Positions 9,444 to 19,110 are shown, counted from the stretch's first letter. The stretch is DNA of 64,000 nt from CAVQFD01 sp963724695 (GCA_963724695.1 CAVRVW010000012.1:620001-684000), one strand, 5' to 3'. The notes: a model not told the origin generated them from the letters alone. Program-made: numbers and translations.

Positions 9444-11066
9444 TCAGCGAGCCGGAACCGCCCGGGCCCGCTCGAGGATCTGCGCCGCGTCCACCGAAGC
9501 CGGATCGAGAGCCAGCGCGCGGCTCGCCTCGGCCTCGGCCAGCGCCTGCTCGCGTGCCGCCAGGTACGCCTCGGCCAGGACCTCGTGAGCCTCGGCGGTC
9601 TCGGCACTCCAGAGCGAGATCTTGAGTGAGTCGATCGCGTCAGCCACCCGGCCGCCCCGCAGGTACAGGCGCCCGATGAGAAGATGCGCCTCGGCCTCAT
9701 ACGGAGACAGGAAGACCGCTCGGCTCAACTCGGCCAGGGCCTCGCGGTCGTTCTCCTGCTCGAAGAGCCGGCGTCCGCGATCGAGGTGGAACTGGACGAG
9801 CTCCAACTGGTCGCGCTGGCCGGTCGACGCGAGCGCTTCGTCGGTACGTTGGGCGAAGCTCTCCTCGAGGGACGTCCGAATCCGCTCCAGCCCTCGAGGC
9901 ACCGGATCGGCGGGCGGGCGCGTGGCCCATTCCTCGAAGGCGGGCGTCAGCCGCCTGGCGAGCTCGCGCTCCCTGCCGGATTCCGCTGCGCTGCCGGCCG
10001 CCGCCAGGGCGGCCGAGAGGACGAAGTGCGCTTCACCGTCGGTCGGATCGCGTCGAACGGCCTCGCGCAGCCAGTAGATGGCAGCCTGCGTGTCCCTGAC
10101 CAGCCAGTATGCGTACCCGAGATTGAAGAAGTAGTCCGCCCCAGCCGGATCCTCCTCCGCGGCACGGGTGAAGTAGTAGACAGCCTCGCCCGTCTGGGGC
10201 GTGCTGCCGCGGCGGACCTGGACGACGCCGAGATTGTTCAACACGGCCGCGGCCCCCGGCGTTGTCTCGCCCAGCCTTTTGAAGGTCGCGAAGGCCTCGT
10301 CGTAGCGCTTCAGCTCGATCTGCGAGAGCCCTGAGAGAAAACCGGCACGGCCGGCCCACGGCGATCGAGCCGGAATCGGGCGGATCGCCGCCAGGGCGCG
10401 GTCATGCTCGCCCTGGTCGGTGTAGACACGCCAGAGCGCCAGCCGTACCCGGTCGAACGAGGATTGCACCTTGAGGGCCGCATTCAAGTAGTTGATGGCC
10501 GTCGCTGGCGTCTCAGCAAGAAGCCCCTTGATGTAGTTTTCGAACGCCGCGACCGGCGGGTGCGCGTGGAGCATCTCGTCGCGGGACCGGCTCGACGGCG
10601 GCGCGATACGCCGGGCAATCCGCTCGAGGATGGCAAAGAAGTCCACGAACGGCCCGGCCTCGGTCACGTCGACCCGAACCTTCCCGGTTTCGAGCACGAT
10701 GGTACGTGCGCGAACCAGGATGGTTTCGCCCTGGAGGCGCTGCGTGCCGACGACAATCTCCGACGCGCCGATGAGCTCCCCGATGCGGATGCACGTCGCG
10801 TCCGTCAGCGCGTTGGCCGGAGGCACCTGCAGGCGCTCGAAGGCTTCCCGGCGGTCCTCACCGCTGATTGCGTCGACGCCGAGGGCGGCCAGGTCGTCTG
10901 CCAGCAGCACCGATGCCGCCTCGCCGAGCCACACGATCCGGCTCTCGCGGGTCACGTTCTCGAACGGCATCACGAGGGTCTTTCGCACGCGACCGACGGG
11001 CGCAGGCTGCGCGGCCGTGTCGACGGCTGCGAGGCAGACGATGAGGGTCAGGGCGATGCGCAGCAT
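9444..11066 (-). CDS. Secreted TPR-repeat protein
   Basis: The ATG at 11066 overlaps the stop of the upstream gene (TGATG), so the two are probably translationally coupled. A signal peptide (MLRIALTLIVCLAAVDTAAQ) is followed by a domain of ~150 residues resembling the FlgO/CsgG-like fold that opens many such proteins (KTLVMPFENVTRESRIVWLG, then GASEIVVGTQRL). The rest is tetratricopeptide repeats, visible as A-x-x-Y-x-x-A-x-x-x-x-P spacings (AVYYFTRAAEEDPAGADYFFNLGYAY and again near the end). Likely a periplasmic or outer-membrane scaffold. Ligand unknown. Confidence 0.75.
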   Translation of the reverse strand: MLRIALTLIVCLAAVDTAAQPAPVGRVRKTLVMPFENVTRESRIVWLGEAASVLLADDLAALGVDAISGEDRREAFERLQVPPANALTDATCIRIGELIGASEIVVGTQRLQGETILVRARTIVLETGKVRVDVTEAGPFVDFFAILERIARRIAPPSSRSRDEMLHAHPPVAAFENYIKGLLAETPATAINYLNAALKVQSSFDRVRLALWRVYTDQGEHDRALAAIRPIPARSPWAGRAGFLSGLSQIELKRYDEAFATFKRLGETTPGAAAVLNNLGVVQVRRGSTPQTGEAVYYFTRAAEEDPAGADYFFNLGYAYWLVRDTQAAIYWLREAVRRDPTDGEAHFVLSAALAAAGSAAESGRERELARRLTPAFEEWATRPPADPVPRGLERIRTSLEESFAQRTDEALASTGQRDQLELVQFHLDRGRRLFEQENDREALAELSRAVFLSPYEAEAHLLIGRLYLRGGRVADAIDSLKISLWSAETAEAHEVLAEAYLAAREQALAEAEASRALALDPASVDAAQILERARAVPAR

Positions 11067-11653
11067 CAGGCGGACCCTGACTCCGCGGCGCCGAGCTCGA
11101 TGGCTAGGACGCATGCCGAAGCACCGATGCCGCGGCACTCGACCACTCGGGTGTCCGAGGGCATGTCGAACCCGGCCAGCAGCGTTTTGAAGGCGGCGGC
11201 ATAGAAACCGCAGAGAGCGTACCTACAGGCTCCCGCACTGTACCAGAAGATCGACGCGCGCAGGTTGATCGTGGCCGTGCCTCGCCGGAACGTGGACCGT
11301 GCGCGATTCCCCTCGTAACACTCGTGGACCAGCCGTCGGACCAGGCGGAGGGCCAGGCGTCGCCTCATCCACCGGGGTGACCGCCTGACCGCTGTCCGTT
11401 CCCAGCCGCGCATGGACTCCACCGTCCACTCCGCCGCGTATTGGCCCGCTCGGGTCGTGATCAGGTGGTAGGCCTCGCCTTCCTGCCGCAGGAAGCTCAG
11501 GACGGCATACAGCGGCGCCAGCCCGATCGTGCCGTCGCGCAGCCCCTCGGCGTTGAGCCAGTTCTCGTAGAAGGCGAGCCTCGTCGGCAGGATATCGGCA
11601 ATTCCCTGGTGAAGGCTGGCGACAAGGACCCGACCGATACCAGCTTCGCGCAT
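11066..11653 (-). CDS. Conserved hypothetical protein with V4R-like C-terminus
   Basis: A 195-residue soluble protein. The C-terminal third (CRYALCGFYAAAFKTLLAGF … CRGIGASACVLAIEL) resembles V4R / heme-NO-binding-like domains, which end in a conserved G-x-x-x-C pattern before a final strand. The N-terminal half has an Arg-rich segment (WMRRRLALRLVRRLVHECY). No catalytic residues can be assigned. It is the first gene of the minus-strand run leading to the TPR protein, the SPOR protein, lnt, prfB and murJ. The family assignment rests on pattern only. Confidence 0.5.
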   Translation of the reverse strand: MREAGIGRVLVASLHQGIADILPTRLAFYENWLNAEGLRDGTIGLAPLYAVLSFLRQEGEAYHLITTRAGQYAAEWTVESMRGWERTAVRRSPRWMRRRLALRLVRRLVHECYEGNRARSTFRRGTATINLRASIFWYSAGACRYALCGFYAAAFKTLLAGFDMPSDTRVVECRGIGASACVLAIELGAAESGSA

Positions 11654-11675
11654 GTTTCAGGCTGAAGGTAAGGGG

Positions 11676-11681
11676 TAAGAT
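11676..11681 (+). promoter_or_regulatory. Candidate -10 box for mobA
   Basis: TAAGAT lies nine bases before the mobA ATG. Initiation about seven bases downstream would give an almost leaderless transcript. No clear -35 element is seen. Similar boxes sit at the same distance from other starts in this window. Confidence 0.35.
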
Positions 11682-11690
11682 TCAGGGTCT

Positions 11691-12293
11691 ATGCCGAGCG
11701 CGGCCATCCTGGCCGGCGGACGTGCCACCCGGTTCGGGGGGCTCGACAAGGGCGCCACGATCGTCCAGGGCCGGTCGATTCTCGACCGCCAGCTGACCGA
11801 ACTCACCCAGGTGACCAACGACATCCTCTATGTCGGCGCGAACCCCTCGGCGGAATATCGTGGGCGTCTCCGGGCAGTTGCCGACGCGGCGCCCGGGCTC
11901 GGTCCGCTCGGCGGCCTGGAGGCCGCGCTCGGCGCTGCACGGGATGACACAGTGCTGGTGGTCGCGTGCGACATGCCCTTCGTGACCGCCGGGTTCCTCG
12001 CGTTCATGGCAAGCCTCATCGAGGCCGGGGGCGACCTCGACGCGGTGGTCCCTCGCACGGCGCGCGGCGCTCACCCGCTTGCCGCCGCGTACCGGAGAAC
12101 CTGCCGTGCCCGTGTCCAGACCCTGTTGGCGGCCGGCGGCCGCGCGATGCGGGGGCTGCTGGAGGGCCTCCTGGTACGCGAAGTCGCGCCCGATGAGATG
12201 GCCCGGTTCGGCAACCCGGACGTGCTGCTCGCGAATGTGAACTCGCCGGCCGATCTCGACCAAGTACAGTCGCTCGCCGGTCACACGCGGTAA
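11691..12293 (+). CDS. mobA: Molybdenum cofactor guanylyltransferase
   Basis: MobA attaches GMP to molybdopterin to make the MGD cofactor. The N-terminal nucleotide-binding signature AAILAGGRATRFGGLDKG is intact, followed by LGPLGGLEAAL and the metal-binding VVACDMPFV. At 200 residues it has the normal length. It stands alone, divergent from the V4R-like gene, with argS 34 bases downstream. No other molybdenum-cofactor gene is in the window. A relaxed nucleotidyltransferase specificity (for example CTP in place of GTP) cannot be excluded from sequence alone. Confidence 0.85.
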   Translation: MPSAAILAGGRATRFGGLDKGATIVQGRSILDRQLTELTQVTNDILYVGANPSAEYRGRLRAVADAAPGLGPLGGLEAALGAARDDTVLVVACDMPFVTAGFLAFMASLIEAGGDLDAVVPRTARGAHPLAAAYRRTCRARVQTLLAAGGRAMRGLLEGLLVREVAPDEMARFGNPDVLLANVNSPADLDQVQSLAGHTR

Positions 12294-12327
12294 TCTATCA
12301 CGGCCCTTTCGACGCCTCCCTGACCAA

Positions 12328-14352
12328 ATGATCCTGACCGTTCATCGACTTGTACTCGAGGCTGTCGCGGGCGCCTGCCAGCGACGATTCGCGCTCGCCG
12401 AGATGCCGGCATTCGGCATCGAGGTGCCGCCCAACCGCGCGCTCGGCGATCTCGCAGTCACCGTCGCATTTCAGCTCGCGCGCACCTTGCGCAAGCCGCC
12501 GCGCGCCATCGCGCAGGAGATCTTCGGCGATCTCGGGCCCATGCCGGGCATCAGCCGTATCGAGGTCGCGCCAAACGGGTACCTGAACTTCTACATCGAT
12601 CGAGCGCCCTTCCTGCTCGCCCGCCTGCGCGATCAGGTGCCCGCGCACCGGGAGCCCTGGCCGAAGACCATCGTCGAGCACACCGCCATCAACCCGAACA
12701 AGGCCGCCCATGTGGGCCATCTGCGGAATGCCGCTCTAGGCGACACGCTGGTGCGCGTGCTGCGCTTCCGCGGGGCCACCGTCGAGACGCAGAACTACAT
12801 CGACGACACCGGTGTCCAGGTGGCCGACGTGATCGTGGGCTTCAGGGAGCTGGAACGCAAGACGGTCGACGAGGTCCGGCGAATCGCGGACACCACCCGG
12901 TTCGACTACTTCTGCTGGGACTTGTACTCGCGCGTAACCGAGTGGTACGACGGCGACAAGGGCCGCCTCGAGATCCGGGCCGCCGCGCTCCACGATCTCG
13001 AACATGGCGGCGGCGACACGGCAGCGCTCGGCACGTTTATCGTCGACCGGATCGTCCGGGCCCACTTGCAGACCATGGCGCGGTTGAACATCGGGTACGA
13101 CCTCCTGACGTACGAAGGCGACATCCTCCGGCTCAGGTTCTGGGCGCACGCCTTCGAGACGCTCAAGGCCCAGCGGGCGGTGTTCCTTCAGACGGAGGGC
13201 AAGCTGGCGGGTTGCTGGGTGATGCGCATCGAGGAAGGCGTCGGCGCGGGCGACGCTGGCGAGCAGGAGCCGGATGGTTCCGTCGAGGGGTCGAGCGACG
13301 CGGCGTCGCGTGAGAAGGTCATCGTCCGATCCAACGGCGTGGTCACTTACGTCGGGAAGGACATCGCGAATCAGTTCTGGAAGTTCGGTCTGCTCGGCCT
13401 GGACTTCCGCTATCGAAGGTTCACCGAGCAGCCGAACGGCCGCACGCTTTGGGCGACGACCTCCCAGGAGAGCGAGCAAGGCGCCCCGGCGTTCGGCAAG
13501 GCCGGACGCATCTACAACGTGATCGACTCGCGGCAGATGTACCTCCAGGCGCTGCTCAGCCAGGCGCTGCGGACCCTGGGGCACCCGCACGAGGCGGACA
13601 ACTCGGTGCACTTCTCTTACGAGATGGTCGCGCTGTCGCACGCGACCGCCCGGGAGCTCGGCTACCCGCCGGCCAGCGGGGAGGACGCGGCGAAACCCTT
13701 CGTCGAGGTCTCGGGCCGCAAGGGCCTTGGCGTCAAGATCGACGACCTCCTGGATCTCCTGACGGCGAAGGCGCTCGCGGAGGTCGGACAGCGCAACGCC
13801 GAGCTGTCGGACGCCGACCGCCGGCGCACGGCCGAGCAGATCGCCGTCGCAGCGATTCGTTACTTCATGCTGAAGTTCTCGCGCGGAAAGCTGATCGTCT
13901 TCGACATCGAAGAGGCCTTGAGCTTCGAGGGCGAGACCGGGCCCTACCTGCAGTACGCCGTCGTGCGGGCCGGAAACATCCTGAACAAGCTGCGAGAGCG
14001 CGAGGGTCTGAGCGAGGCCGACGTCATCGCCAGTCTGGATCAGGCGGCCCTCGAGGAACTGGCCGGCGACCCGGAATCGACGAGCGATCACGACCTGTGG
14101 GCGGTGGTGTTCGACGCCTCGAGGCTGGACGACGTGGTCGACCAGGTCGTGCGATCGCTGGAGTTCTCGGTGCTGGCAAAGTACACGTTCGGGCTGGCGC
14201 AACGCTTCAACGCCTTCTATCATCGCTACTCGATCCTCAACGAGGACGATCGGGATCGACAACGCTGGCGTGCCGCCGGCGTCGCGTACGTGCGCCGGCA
14301 GCTACTGAGCGCGCTGGACTTGATGGGCATCGAAGTGCCCCTCAGAATGTGA
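12328..14352 (+). CDS. argS: Arginyl-tRNA synthetase
   Basis: Charges tRNA-Arg. A class I synthetase of 674 residues, longer than the usual 550-600. The N-terminal additional domain (PPNRALGDLAVTVAFQLAR) is followed by the HIGH region in the form NPNKAAHVGHLRNA, the Tyr-Asp-Asp pocket (NYIDDTGVQVADV) and a C-terminal DALR anticodon-binding domain (YLQYAVVRAGNILNKLRERE … FNAFYHRYSIL). A charged acidic insert around residues 305-330 (EEGVGAGDAGEQEPDGSVEG) lies before VIVRSNGVVTYVGKDIA and accounts for part of the extra length. The next gene begins four bases after the stop. Confidence 0.93.
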   Translation: MILTVHRLVLEAVAGACQRRFALAEMPAFGIEVPPNRALGDLAVTVAFQLARTLRKPPRAIAQEIFGDLGPMPGISRIEVAPNGYLNFYIDRAPFLLARLRDQVPAHREPWPKTIVEHTAINPNKAAHVGHLRNAALGDTLVRVLRFRGATVETQNYIDDTGVQVADVIVGFRELERKTVDEVRRIADTTRFDYFCWDLYSRVTEWYDGDKGRLEIRAAALHDLEHGGGDTAALGTFIVDRIVRAHLQTMARLNIGYDLLTYEGDILRLRFWAHAFETLKAQRAVFLQTEGKLAGCWVMRIEEGVGAGDAGEQEPDGSVEGSSDAASREKVIVRSNGVVTYVGKDIANQFWKFGLLGLDFRYRRFTEQPNGRTLWATTSQESEQGAPAFGKAGRIYNVIDSRQMYLQALLSQALRTLGHPHEADNSVHFSYEMVALSHATARELGYPPASGEDAAKPFVEVSGRKGLGVKIDDLLDLLTAKALAEVGQRNAELSDADRRRTAEQIAVAAIRYFMLKFSRGKLIVFDIEEALSFEGETGPYLQYAVVRAGNILNKLREREGLSEADVIASLDQAALEELAGDPESTSDHDLWAVVFDASRLDDVVDQVVRSLEFSVLAKYTFGLAQRFNAFYHRYSILNEDDRDRQRWRAAGVAYVRRQLLSALDLMGIEVPLRM

Positions 14353-14356
14353 CCTT

Positions 14357-15049
14357 ATGCCCACCGTCGGCCTGACCGCCTGCCGCAAGATCGAGGACTA
14401 CCGTCAAGCCGTGCTGCACGTCGGCGGCGAGGTCCGGGTCCTCGCGCCGGACATCGACGTTACCGAGGCGTTGTCCTCCATCGACGGGCTGCTCCTGACC
14501 GGCGGCGAAGACGTCGCTCCAGCGCGCTACGGGGAGGAGCCGCATCCGTCAGTCGTGGACGTGGACGTCGACCGCGATGCCTTCGAAGTGGCGCTCGTCG
14601 AGGGTGCCCGCAAGAAGGGCCTCCCGATCTTCGCCATCTGCCGCGGCATCCAGATGTTGAACGTCGCCTGCGGCGGCACGCTCGTCCAGGACATTCCGAC
14701 CGACGTGCATGGGTCGCTGGAGCATCGACTGGCCGTGCCGCCCCACGAGTCCTATACCCTCGCCCACGAAGTCTGGCTCGAAGGCGACACCCTGCTTGCG
14801 CGCCTGATGAGCGAACGCCTGAGCAGCGCAGACGCCTGCGAAGTCAACAGCCGGCACCACCAGGCCGTCAAGACTGTCGCGCCCGGGTTCCTCGTGTCCG
14901 CGACGGCTCCGGACGGCGTGATCGAAGCGATTGAGGATCCGGCGGTCCCCTTCTGTCTGGGCGTCCAGTGGCACCCGGAAAACTTCTGGCGCACTGGAGA
15001 GTTCCGTCCGCTCTTCGAAGGGTTCGTGGCCGCCTGCCGAAGGGACTGA
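14357..15049 (+). CDS. Class I glutamine amidotransferase (peptidase C26, PuuD-like)
   Basis: A 230-residue gamma-glutamyl hydrolase-type protein. Motifs are GLLLTGGEDVAPARYG for the oxyanion region, the nucleophile elbow FAICRGIQMLNVACGG with its Cys, SRHHQAV, and the catalytic His/Glu in GVQWHPENF. Family members hydrolyse gamma-glutamyl bonds, for example gamma-glutamyl-GABA in putrescine breakdown. The substrate here is not determined, and no other polyamine genes are nearby. It follows argS with a four-base gap and is probably co-transcribed with it. Confidence 0.85.
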   Translation: MPTVGLTACRKIEDYRQAVLHVGGEVRVLAPDIDVTEALSSIDGLLLTGGEDVAPARYGEEPHPSVVDVDVDRDAFEVALVEGARKKGLPIFAICRGIQMLNVACGGTLVQDIPTDVHGSLEHRLAVPPHESYTLAHEVWLEGDTLLARLMSERLSSADACEVNSRHHQAVKTVAPGFLVSATAPDGVIEAIEDPAVPFCLGVQWHPENFWRTGEFRPLFEGFVAACRRD

Positions 15050-15053
15050 GCCT

Positions 15054-16314
15054 CTAACGCTCGAACACTGCGACGGTTTCGACGTGGGGTGTGTTGGGGA
15101 AGAGATCGAAGCCGTCGACCGCCGTCATCGAATAGCCGGCATCGACCAGCCGCCTGGCATCTCGCGCGAGCGTCGCCACATCGCAGGACACGTAGACGAC
15201 ACGCTTGCTCAGGAGCCGTATCGCGCCCTCCAGCGCGTCGCGCGACATCCCGGTGCGCGGAGGGTCGACCACGAGGACGTCCGGTCTCTCGCGCGCGGCC
15301 GACACGAACGCTTCGACAGCTTCGTGCAGGGCGCGCACACGCCCGGGCCCGCCGGCGCGCTCCGCATTGGCGCGCAGATCGTCTGCCGACACCCGATCGC
15401 CTTCCACCGCCGTGACACGAAAGCCCTTGCAGACAGCCGCGCTGACCGCGAACAGGCCCGCGCCCGCGTACAAATCAACGGCCGACGCGCCGGCGCCGAG
15501 CGCCCCGACCACGTGGGTGACCAAGGGGCCAAGCAGGTAGCGGTTGCCCTGGAAGAACGCCAGGTACGTGCCGACCGAGCTGCACCTCGTGGCCGAGGAT
15601 GGACAGCCGATCGGTTACTGTCTGGCGCTCTGCCGCGCGCGCGAGCAGCGGATCGCGTGCGATCGCCGAGGCATCGCCACCCTCGAAATACATCGCCCGT
15701 TCTGTCGCATCGACGTTTTCGGACACCTCGATCTCGCGGACGCCTGCCCCATCTGCGGGCCCGACGGCCTCGAGAGCCCCGGCGGCCCCGGTGGCGATGA
15801 GCCGTGACAGCGCGTCGTCGACCGCATCGCACGTCGCCGGGAGCAGTTGCCGCGTGGCCCGCGCATCACAGAGGGTGTGCGTGCCCTCGCGAAAGAACCC
15901 CCAGCGCCCACCTCGCAGGTGGACACGGGCCCGCATGCGATAGCCCTCCTCAGGTGAGCTCGCGACGGGCACGGCCGTCGCGAGCGGGAGCCGCCCGATC
16001 CGGCCGAAGGCATCCGCAATCACCGCCGCCTTGATCTCGAGCTGCCTCGGATACGCGATGTGCGCGTACAGCAGCCCCCCGCAGGCGCCGTCGGTAAACG
16101 GCGCGCGCCTGTCCGGCGACGACTCGAGCACCTCCATGGTCGCGGCGTACACGACGCCCTTGCCCACGCGCTCGACACGCGCCGTCACCCGCTCGCCAGG
16201 AATCGCGCCGGACACGAGCACGACCTGGCCCTCCACGCGGGCGATCATCCGTCCACCGGCGGCCGGCTTCTCGATGGTGAGATCGACCGTGTGCCCGACG
16301 CTCAACCTGCTCAT
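15054..16314 (-). CDS. TRAM-domain RNA (uracil-5-)-methyltransferase, RumA/TrmA family, frame break
   Basis: The N-terminal TRAM RNA-binding domain (VGHTVDLTIEKPAAGGRMIA, then IPGERVTARVE) precedes a SAM-dependent methyltransferase domain with AVDLYAGAGLFAVS, the catalytic region VVDPPRTGM and VYVSCDVATLARD. The family makes 5-methyluridine in rRNA or tRNA. The frame breaks at about 15570-15580; removing one base gives LVGTYLAFFQGNRYL, the expected linker. Where RumA has a Cys-rich 4Fe-4S motif, this protein keeps only CGG followed by LLYAHIAYPRQL, so the cluster is probably absent. The target nucleotide is not known. Confidence 0.85.
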
Positions 16315-16384
16315 GAATGACAGGATTGTACCGCCCGGGCATTTGTTCTTGACGGAGGACGACCTCGGGGTCCAAGGTGAACGT

Positions 16385-17191
16385 ATGCGTGCTGGATGGT
16401 CGCGCGCTGGAAGGCGCGTCGGTCGTGTGGCGGTCCTGGCGGTCTGCCTGACCGCGGCAGCCCCTGCGATTGCGGCGGGTCAGTCGGCAGGGCAAGCCAG
16501 CCAGACACTGGCGCAGCCGACTGGCACGCGCGATTTCCTGTTCGGTCAACCGAGAGGCTGGATCGCCGTACGGGGGAGCTGGCTGACGCCAAGTGCGCAG
16601 AGCGATCTCTTCACGTTTGTCACCGATCAGCTCACCGTCGAGAAAGACGACTTCAGCGCGCCCGCAGTCGCCGGAGAGGTCGGGGTGATCCTCACATCGC
16701 ATCTGAGCGCCGCGGCCGGCTTCGAGTTCAGCAAGCAGGGCATCTCCTCCGAGTACCGCCGCTATGTCGACAACGTCGGGCTCCCAATCAACCAGCACAC
16801 GGCCCTCTCACAGACCAACATCAGCGGCAGCCTCAAGGTCGCGCTGTGGGGCCGCGGCCGCAGCATCAGCAGCCTCGCATTCGTCCCTCGCGTGGTCGTC
16901 CCTTACGCGGGCGGCGGCGCCGGCCTGATTTTTTACCGGTTCGAACAGTACGGCGATTTCGTCGATTTCGTCACGCTTCGCGTCTTCCAGGACACGTTCC
17001 GGTCGGAGGGCTGGGCGCCAAGCGCCCACCTTTTCGCCGGCACCGAGGTCAGGTTGTGGCGCATGGTCTTCCTTGATCTGGAAGGACGATACGTCTGGGC
17101 CGACGGCACGCTCGGATCGGATTTCCTCGGCTTCGACGGCATCGACCTCAACGGGTTCAGGTTCTCGACCGGCGTCAGCGTGATGTTTTGA
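16385..17191 (+). CDS. Outer-membrane beta-barrel protein
   Basis: The ATG at 16385 gives a clean signal peptide (RVAVLAVCLTAAAPAIAAGQ) and is preferred over the upstream start at 16031, which lies antisense to the methyltransferase gene. The mature ~245 residues alternate hydrophobic and polar residues (SSLAFVPRVVVPYAGGGAGL, then APSAHLFAGTEVRLWRMVFL) and end FRFSTGVSVMF, the terminal Phe strand typical of BAM-inserted barrels. This fits an OmpW/OmpA-like small barrel. Its stop is eight bases before the next start. Cargo unknown. Confidence 0.7.
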   Translation: MRAGWSRAGRRVGRVAVLAVCLTAAAPAIAAGQSAGQASQTLAQPTGTRDFLFGQPRGWIAVRGSWLTPSAQSDLFTFVTDQLTVEKDDFSAPAVAGEVGVILTSHLSAAAGFEFSKQGISSEYRRYVDNVGLPINQHTALSQTNISGSLKVALWGRGRSISSLAFVPRVVVPYAGGGAGLIFYRFEQYGDFVDFVTLRVFQDTFRSEGWAPSAHLFAGTEVRLWRMVFLDLEGRYVWADGTLGSDFLGFDGIDLNGFRFSTGVSVMF

Positions 17192-17199
17192 GGAGAAGG

Positions 17200-18375
17200 A
17201 TGCGGCTTGGACCCTTCGTGCTCGCAGTGCTCGTCGCGGCCCCGGTAGCCGCGGGGCAAAGCGGGGAGCCCGCGCAAGGCCCATCGATCGACGCGCGCTG
17301 GCTGCCCTGGGTCGGCTGCTGGCGGCCGGCCCCGCAACGGTCGTCGGATGGCAGCCTCTACCTCTGCGTGGTGCCAGCCGGACCCAACGGCGCCAGGATC
17401 CTGACCATCAGCGGCACTCAAGTCGTCGCCGAAGAGACCATCGTCCCGGACGGGACCGACCGTCAGGCCGATGATCCCTCCTGCCGCGGCTCGCAGCGCC
17501 GCGCATGGTCAGCGGACGGTCAGCGCCTGTACGCGACCGCGGAGCTCAACTGCGACAATCAGCCGGCTCGGACGGTGTCTGGCTTGAGTACTCTGACCGC
17601 CGAGGGAGAGTGGATCGACGTCCAGGTGGTGGTATCGGGCACTCAAGAGCGCGTGCGGATCAGGCGCCATCAGCGGTCCGACGATCAACCGCCGGACGCG
17701 TCATTGATTCCCTCTGACGTCGCGGCGCGCGCGGCGACGAGCCCTCGCGGTACGCGCCTGACCATCGCCAACGTGATCGAGGCCAGCTCCCTCGTGGCAC
17801 CCAGGGTGCTCGAGGCGTTGATCTTTGAAACACGGGCGAGCTTTCCTATCGATAGCCGACAGCTCATCTCGATGGACGATGCGGGTGTGGCTGACGAGGT
17901 GATCGACGTCATGGTGGCGTTTTCGTTTCCTGAGAAGTTCAAGGTGACACGCTCCGCCGGCGCATCATCGTGGGGCGGATTCGATTCAGGGGGCCTGGAG
18001 TGGGGCGGCATGGGGGTGACCGCGGAGTACGCGTGGCCGTGGTACCTCAATCCCTACTACTCCTATGTCGGGTTCCCCTACTGGGGCGTTGGAGGCGATT
18101 ACTACTACCCGGGCTGGGGCGTCGAAGTGGGCGGCGGCGACGGAACCGTCGTGCCGCCAGAACCGCATGGCCGGGTCGTGAACGGCCGTGGGTACACGCA
18201 GGTGCTGCGCGCGCCCGAAGGCGGCGGTCAGCCAACGCCGCGTTCTGGCGGCAACACCTCATCAACCAGCGGCGCCGACGGCGGATCGTCTTCCGGCGGG
18301 ACATCCAGCGCCACTTCCGGTGGCTACTCGAGCGGCGGCGGAGGCGATTCCGGACGCACAGCCGTGCCGCGGTAG
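17200..18375 (+). CDS. Secreted Gly/Ser-rich hypothetical protein
   Basis: The ATG at 17200 has a strong AGGAGAAGG site. The signal peptide is FVLAVLVAAPVAAGQS. Residues ~30-160 contain four Cys (VGCW, YLCV, PSCRG, LNCDN), possibly two disulfides in a beta-rich domain. A middle region (IANVIEASSLVAPRVLEALI) precedes a Trp/Tyr/Gly stretch, and the last ~70 residues are a Gly/Ser/Thr low-complexity tail. It follows the beta-barrel gene with an eight-base gap, so the two probably form an operon and may both reside in the cell envelope. I do not recognise the family. Confidence 0.6.
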   Translation: MRLGPFVLAVLVAAPVAAGQSGEPAQGPSIDARWLPWVGCWRPAPQRSSDGSLYLCVVPAGPNGARILTISGTQVVAEETIVPDGTDRQADDPSCRGSQRRAWSADGQRLYATAELNCDNQPARTVSGLSTLTAEGEWIDVQVVVSGTQERVRIRRHQRSDDQPPDASLIPSDVAARAATSPRGTRLTIANVIEASSLVAPRVLEALIFETRASFPIDSRQLISMDDAGVADEVIDVMVAFSFPEKFKVTRSAGASSWGGFDSGGLEWGGMGVTAEYAWPWYLNPYYSYVGFPYWGVGGDYYYPGWGVEVGGGDGTVVPPEPHGRVVNGRGYTQVLRAPEGGGQPTPRSGGNTSSTSGADGGSSSGGTSSATSGGYSSGGGGDSGRTAVPR

Positions 18376-18381
18376 CCGAGA

Positions 18382-19110
18382 TCAGTATTTGAGCGTGGGA
18401 AGGCCGAACCGCACTCGAATCAGTCGATCGAGGGCTGCCTGCGCCGCGACGCGGTAGGCGTCTGGCTGCATGCGGTCACGGAAGCTGGCGATGTCCTGCT
18501 CCGCCCGGCGTTCCAGCTCCGCGAGATCGGCTGCGCTCAAGCCGGCCCGGGCCAGGTCGAGCAACTCTGTATCGAGCTCGCTGAGCCTTGCAATCAGCGC
18601 GAGACGTGCCTGGCCCCGGAGCCCGCCCTTCGACGCGCGCGCAGCTTCGAGCTCCCCCGCCGTCCGGTCGATCAACCGATCGATCGCACCCGCCCGATCG
18701 TCCCACGCGCCTCCGGTTCGCACGTCGGTCAGGCGCAGAAGGGCTCGTTCGAGATGAGCCGGCAAAGACCTGGGCCCGGGCGTCTCCGGCGAGGACGCCG
18801 TCGCCTGGTCTACGCCCGGCCCCGCACCGGCGGCCAGGCCGAGCGCCCGTCGCCACTCGTCGAACACATCGAGCACGTCCGCTTCGCAGAAATCGATCTT
18901 CACCGGGCGCCGGCGCGGGCCCTTGCGATAGTAGCGCTCGAAGTAGCGGTCGATCCCCTCGAACGCCACCTTGATCGGCACCCCGTCGGCGGCCCAGCGG
19001 GAGACGAGCTCGAACGAGGGACCGACGACGCGGATGAGGTGTCCGTCGTTCTTCCGGGTCAGGTAGGTCTCGATCTCCCGGCAGTATGCGTCTACTGGTT
19101 GCGTTCCCAC
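18382..19110 (-). CDS. Conserved hypothetical protein
   Basis: A 242-residue soluble protein starting with GTG inside the end of coaX (19-base overlap), so translation is probably coupled. The N-terminal ~90 residues form a compact, basic block (YCREIETYLTRKNDGHLIRV … RYFERYYRKGPRRRPVKIDF). The C-terminal half is helical with Ala/Leu/Arg heptad-like spacing (LIDRTAGELEAARASKG, LSAADLAELERRAEQDI), possibly coiled coil. It is the last gene of the long minus-strand run. No function can be assigned. Confidence 0.6.
   Translation of the reverse strand: MGTQPVDAYCREIETYLTRKNDGHLIRVVGPSFELVSRWAADGVPIKVAFEGIDRYFERYYRKGPRRRPVKIDFCEADVLDVFDEWRRALGLAAGAGPGVDQATASSPETPGPRSLPAHLERALLRLTDVRTGGAWDDRAGAIDRLIDRTAGELEAARASKGGLRGQARLALIARLSELDTELLDLARAGLSAADLAELERRAEQDIASFRDRMQPDAYRVAAQAALDRLIRVRFGLPTLKY

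Noticed and set aside
16031..16384. Longer start for the outer-membrane barrel
   Set aside because: It would overlap the methyltransferase gene antisense and hide the signal peptide; the ATG at 16385 fits much better.
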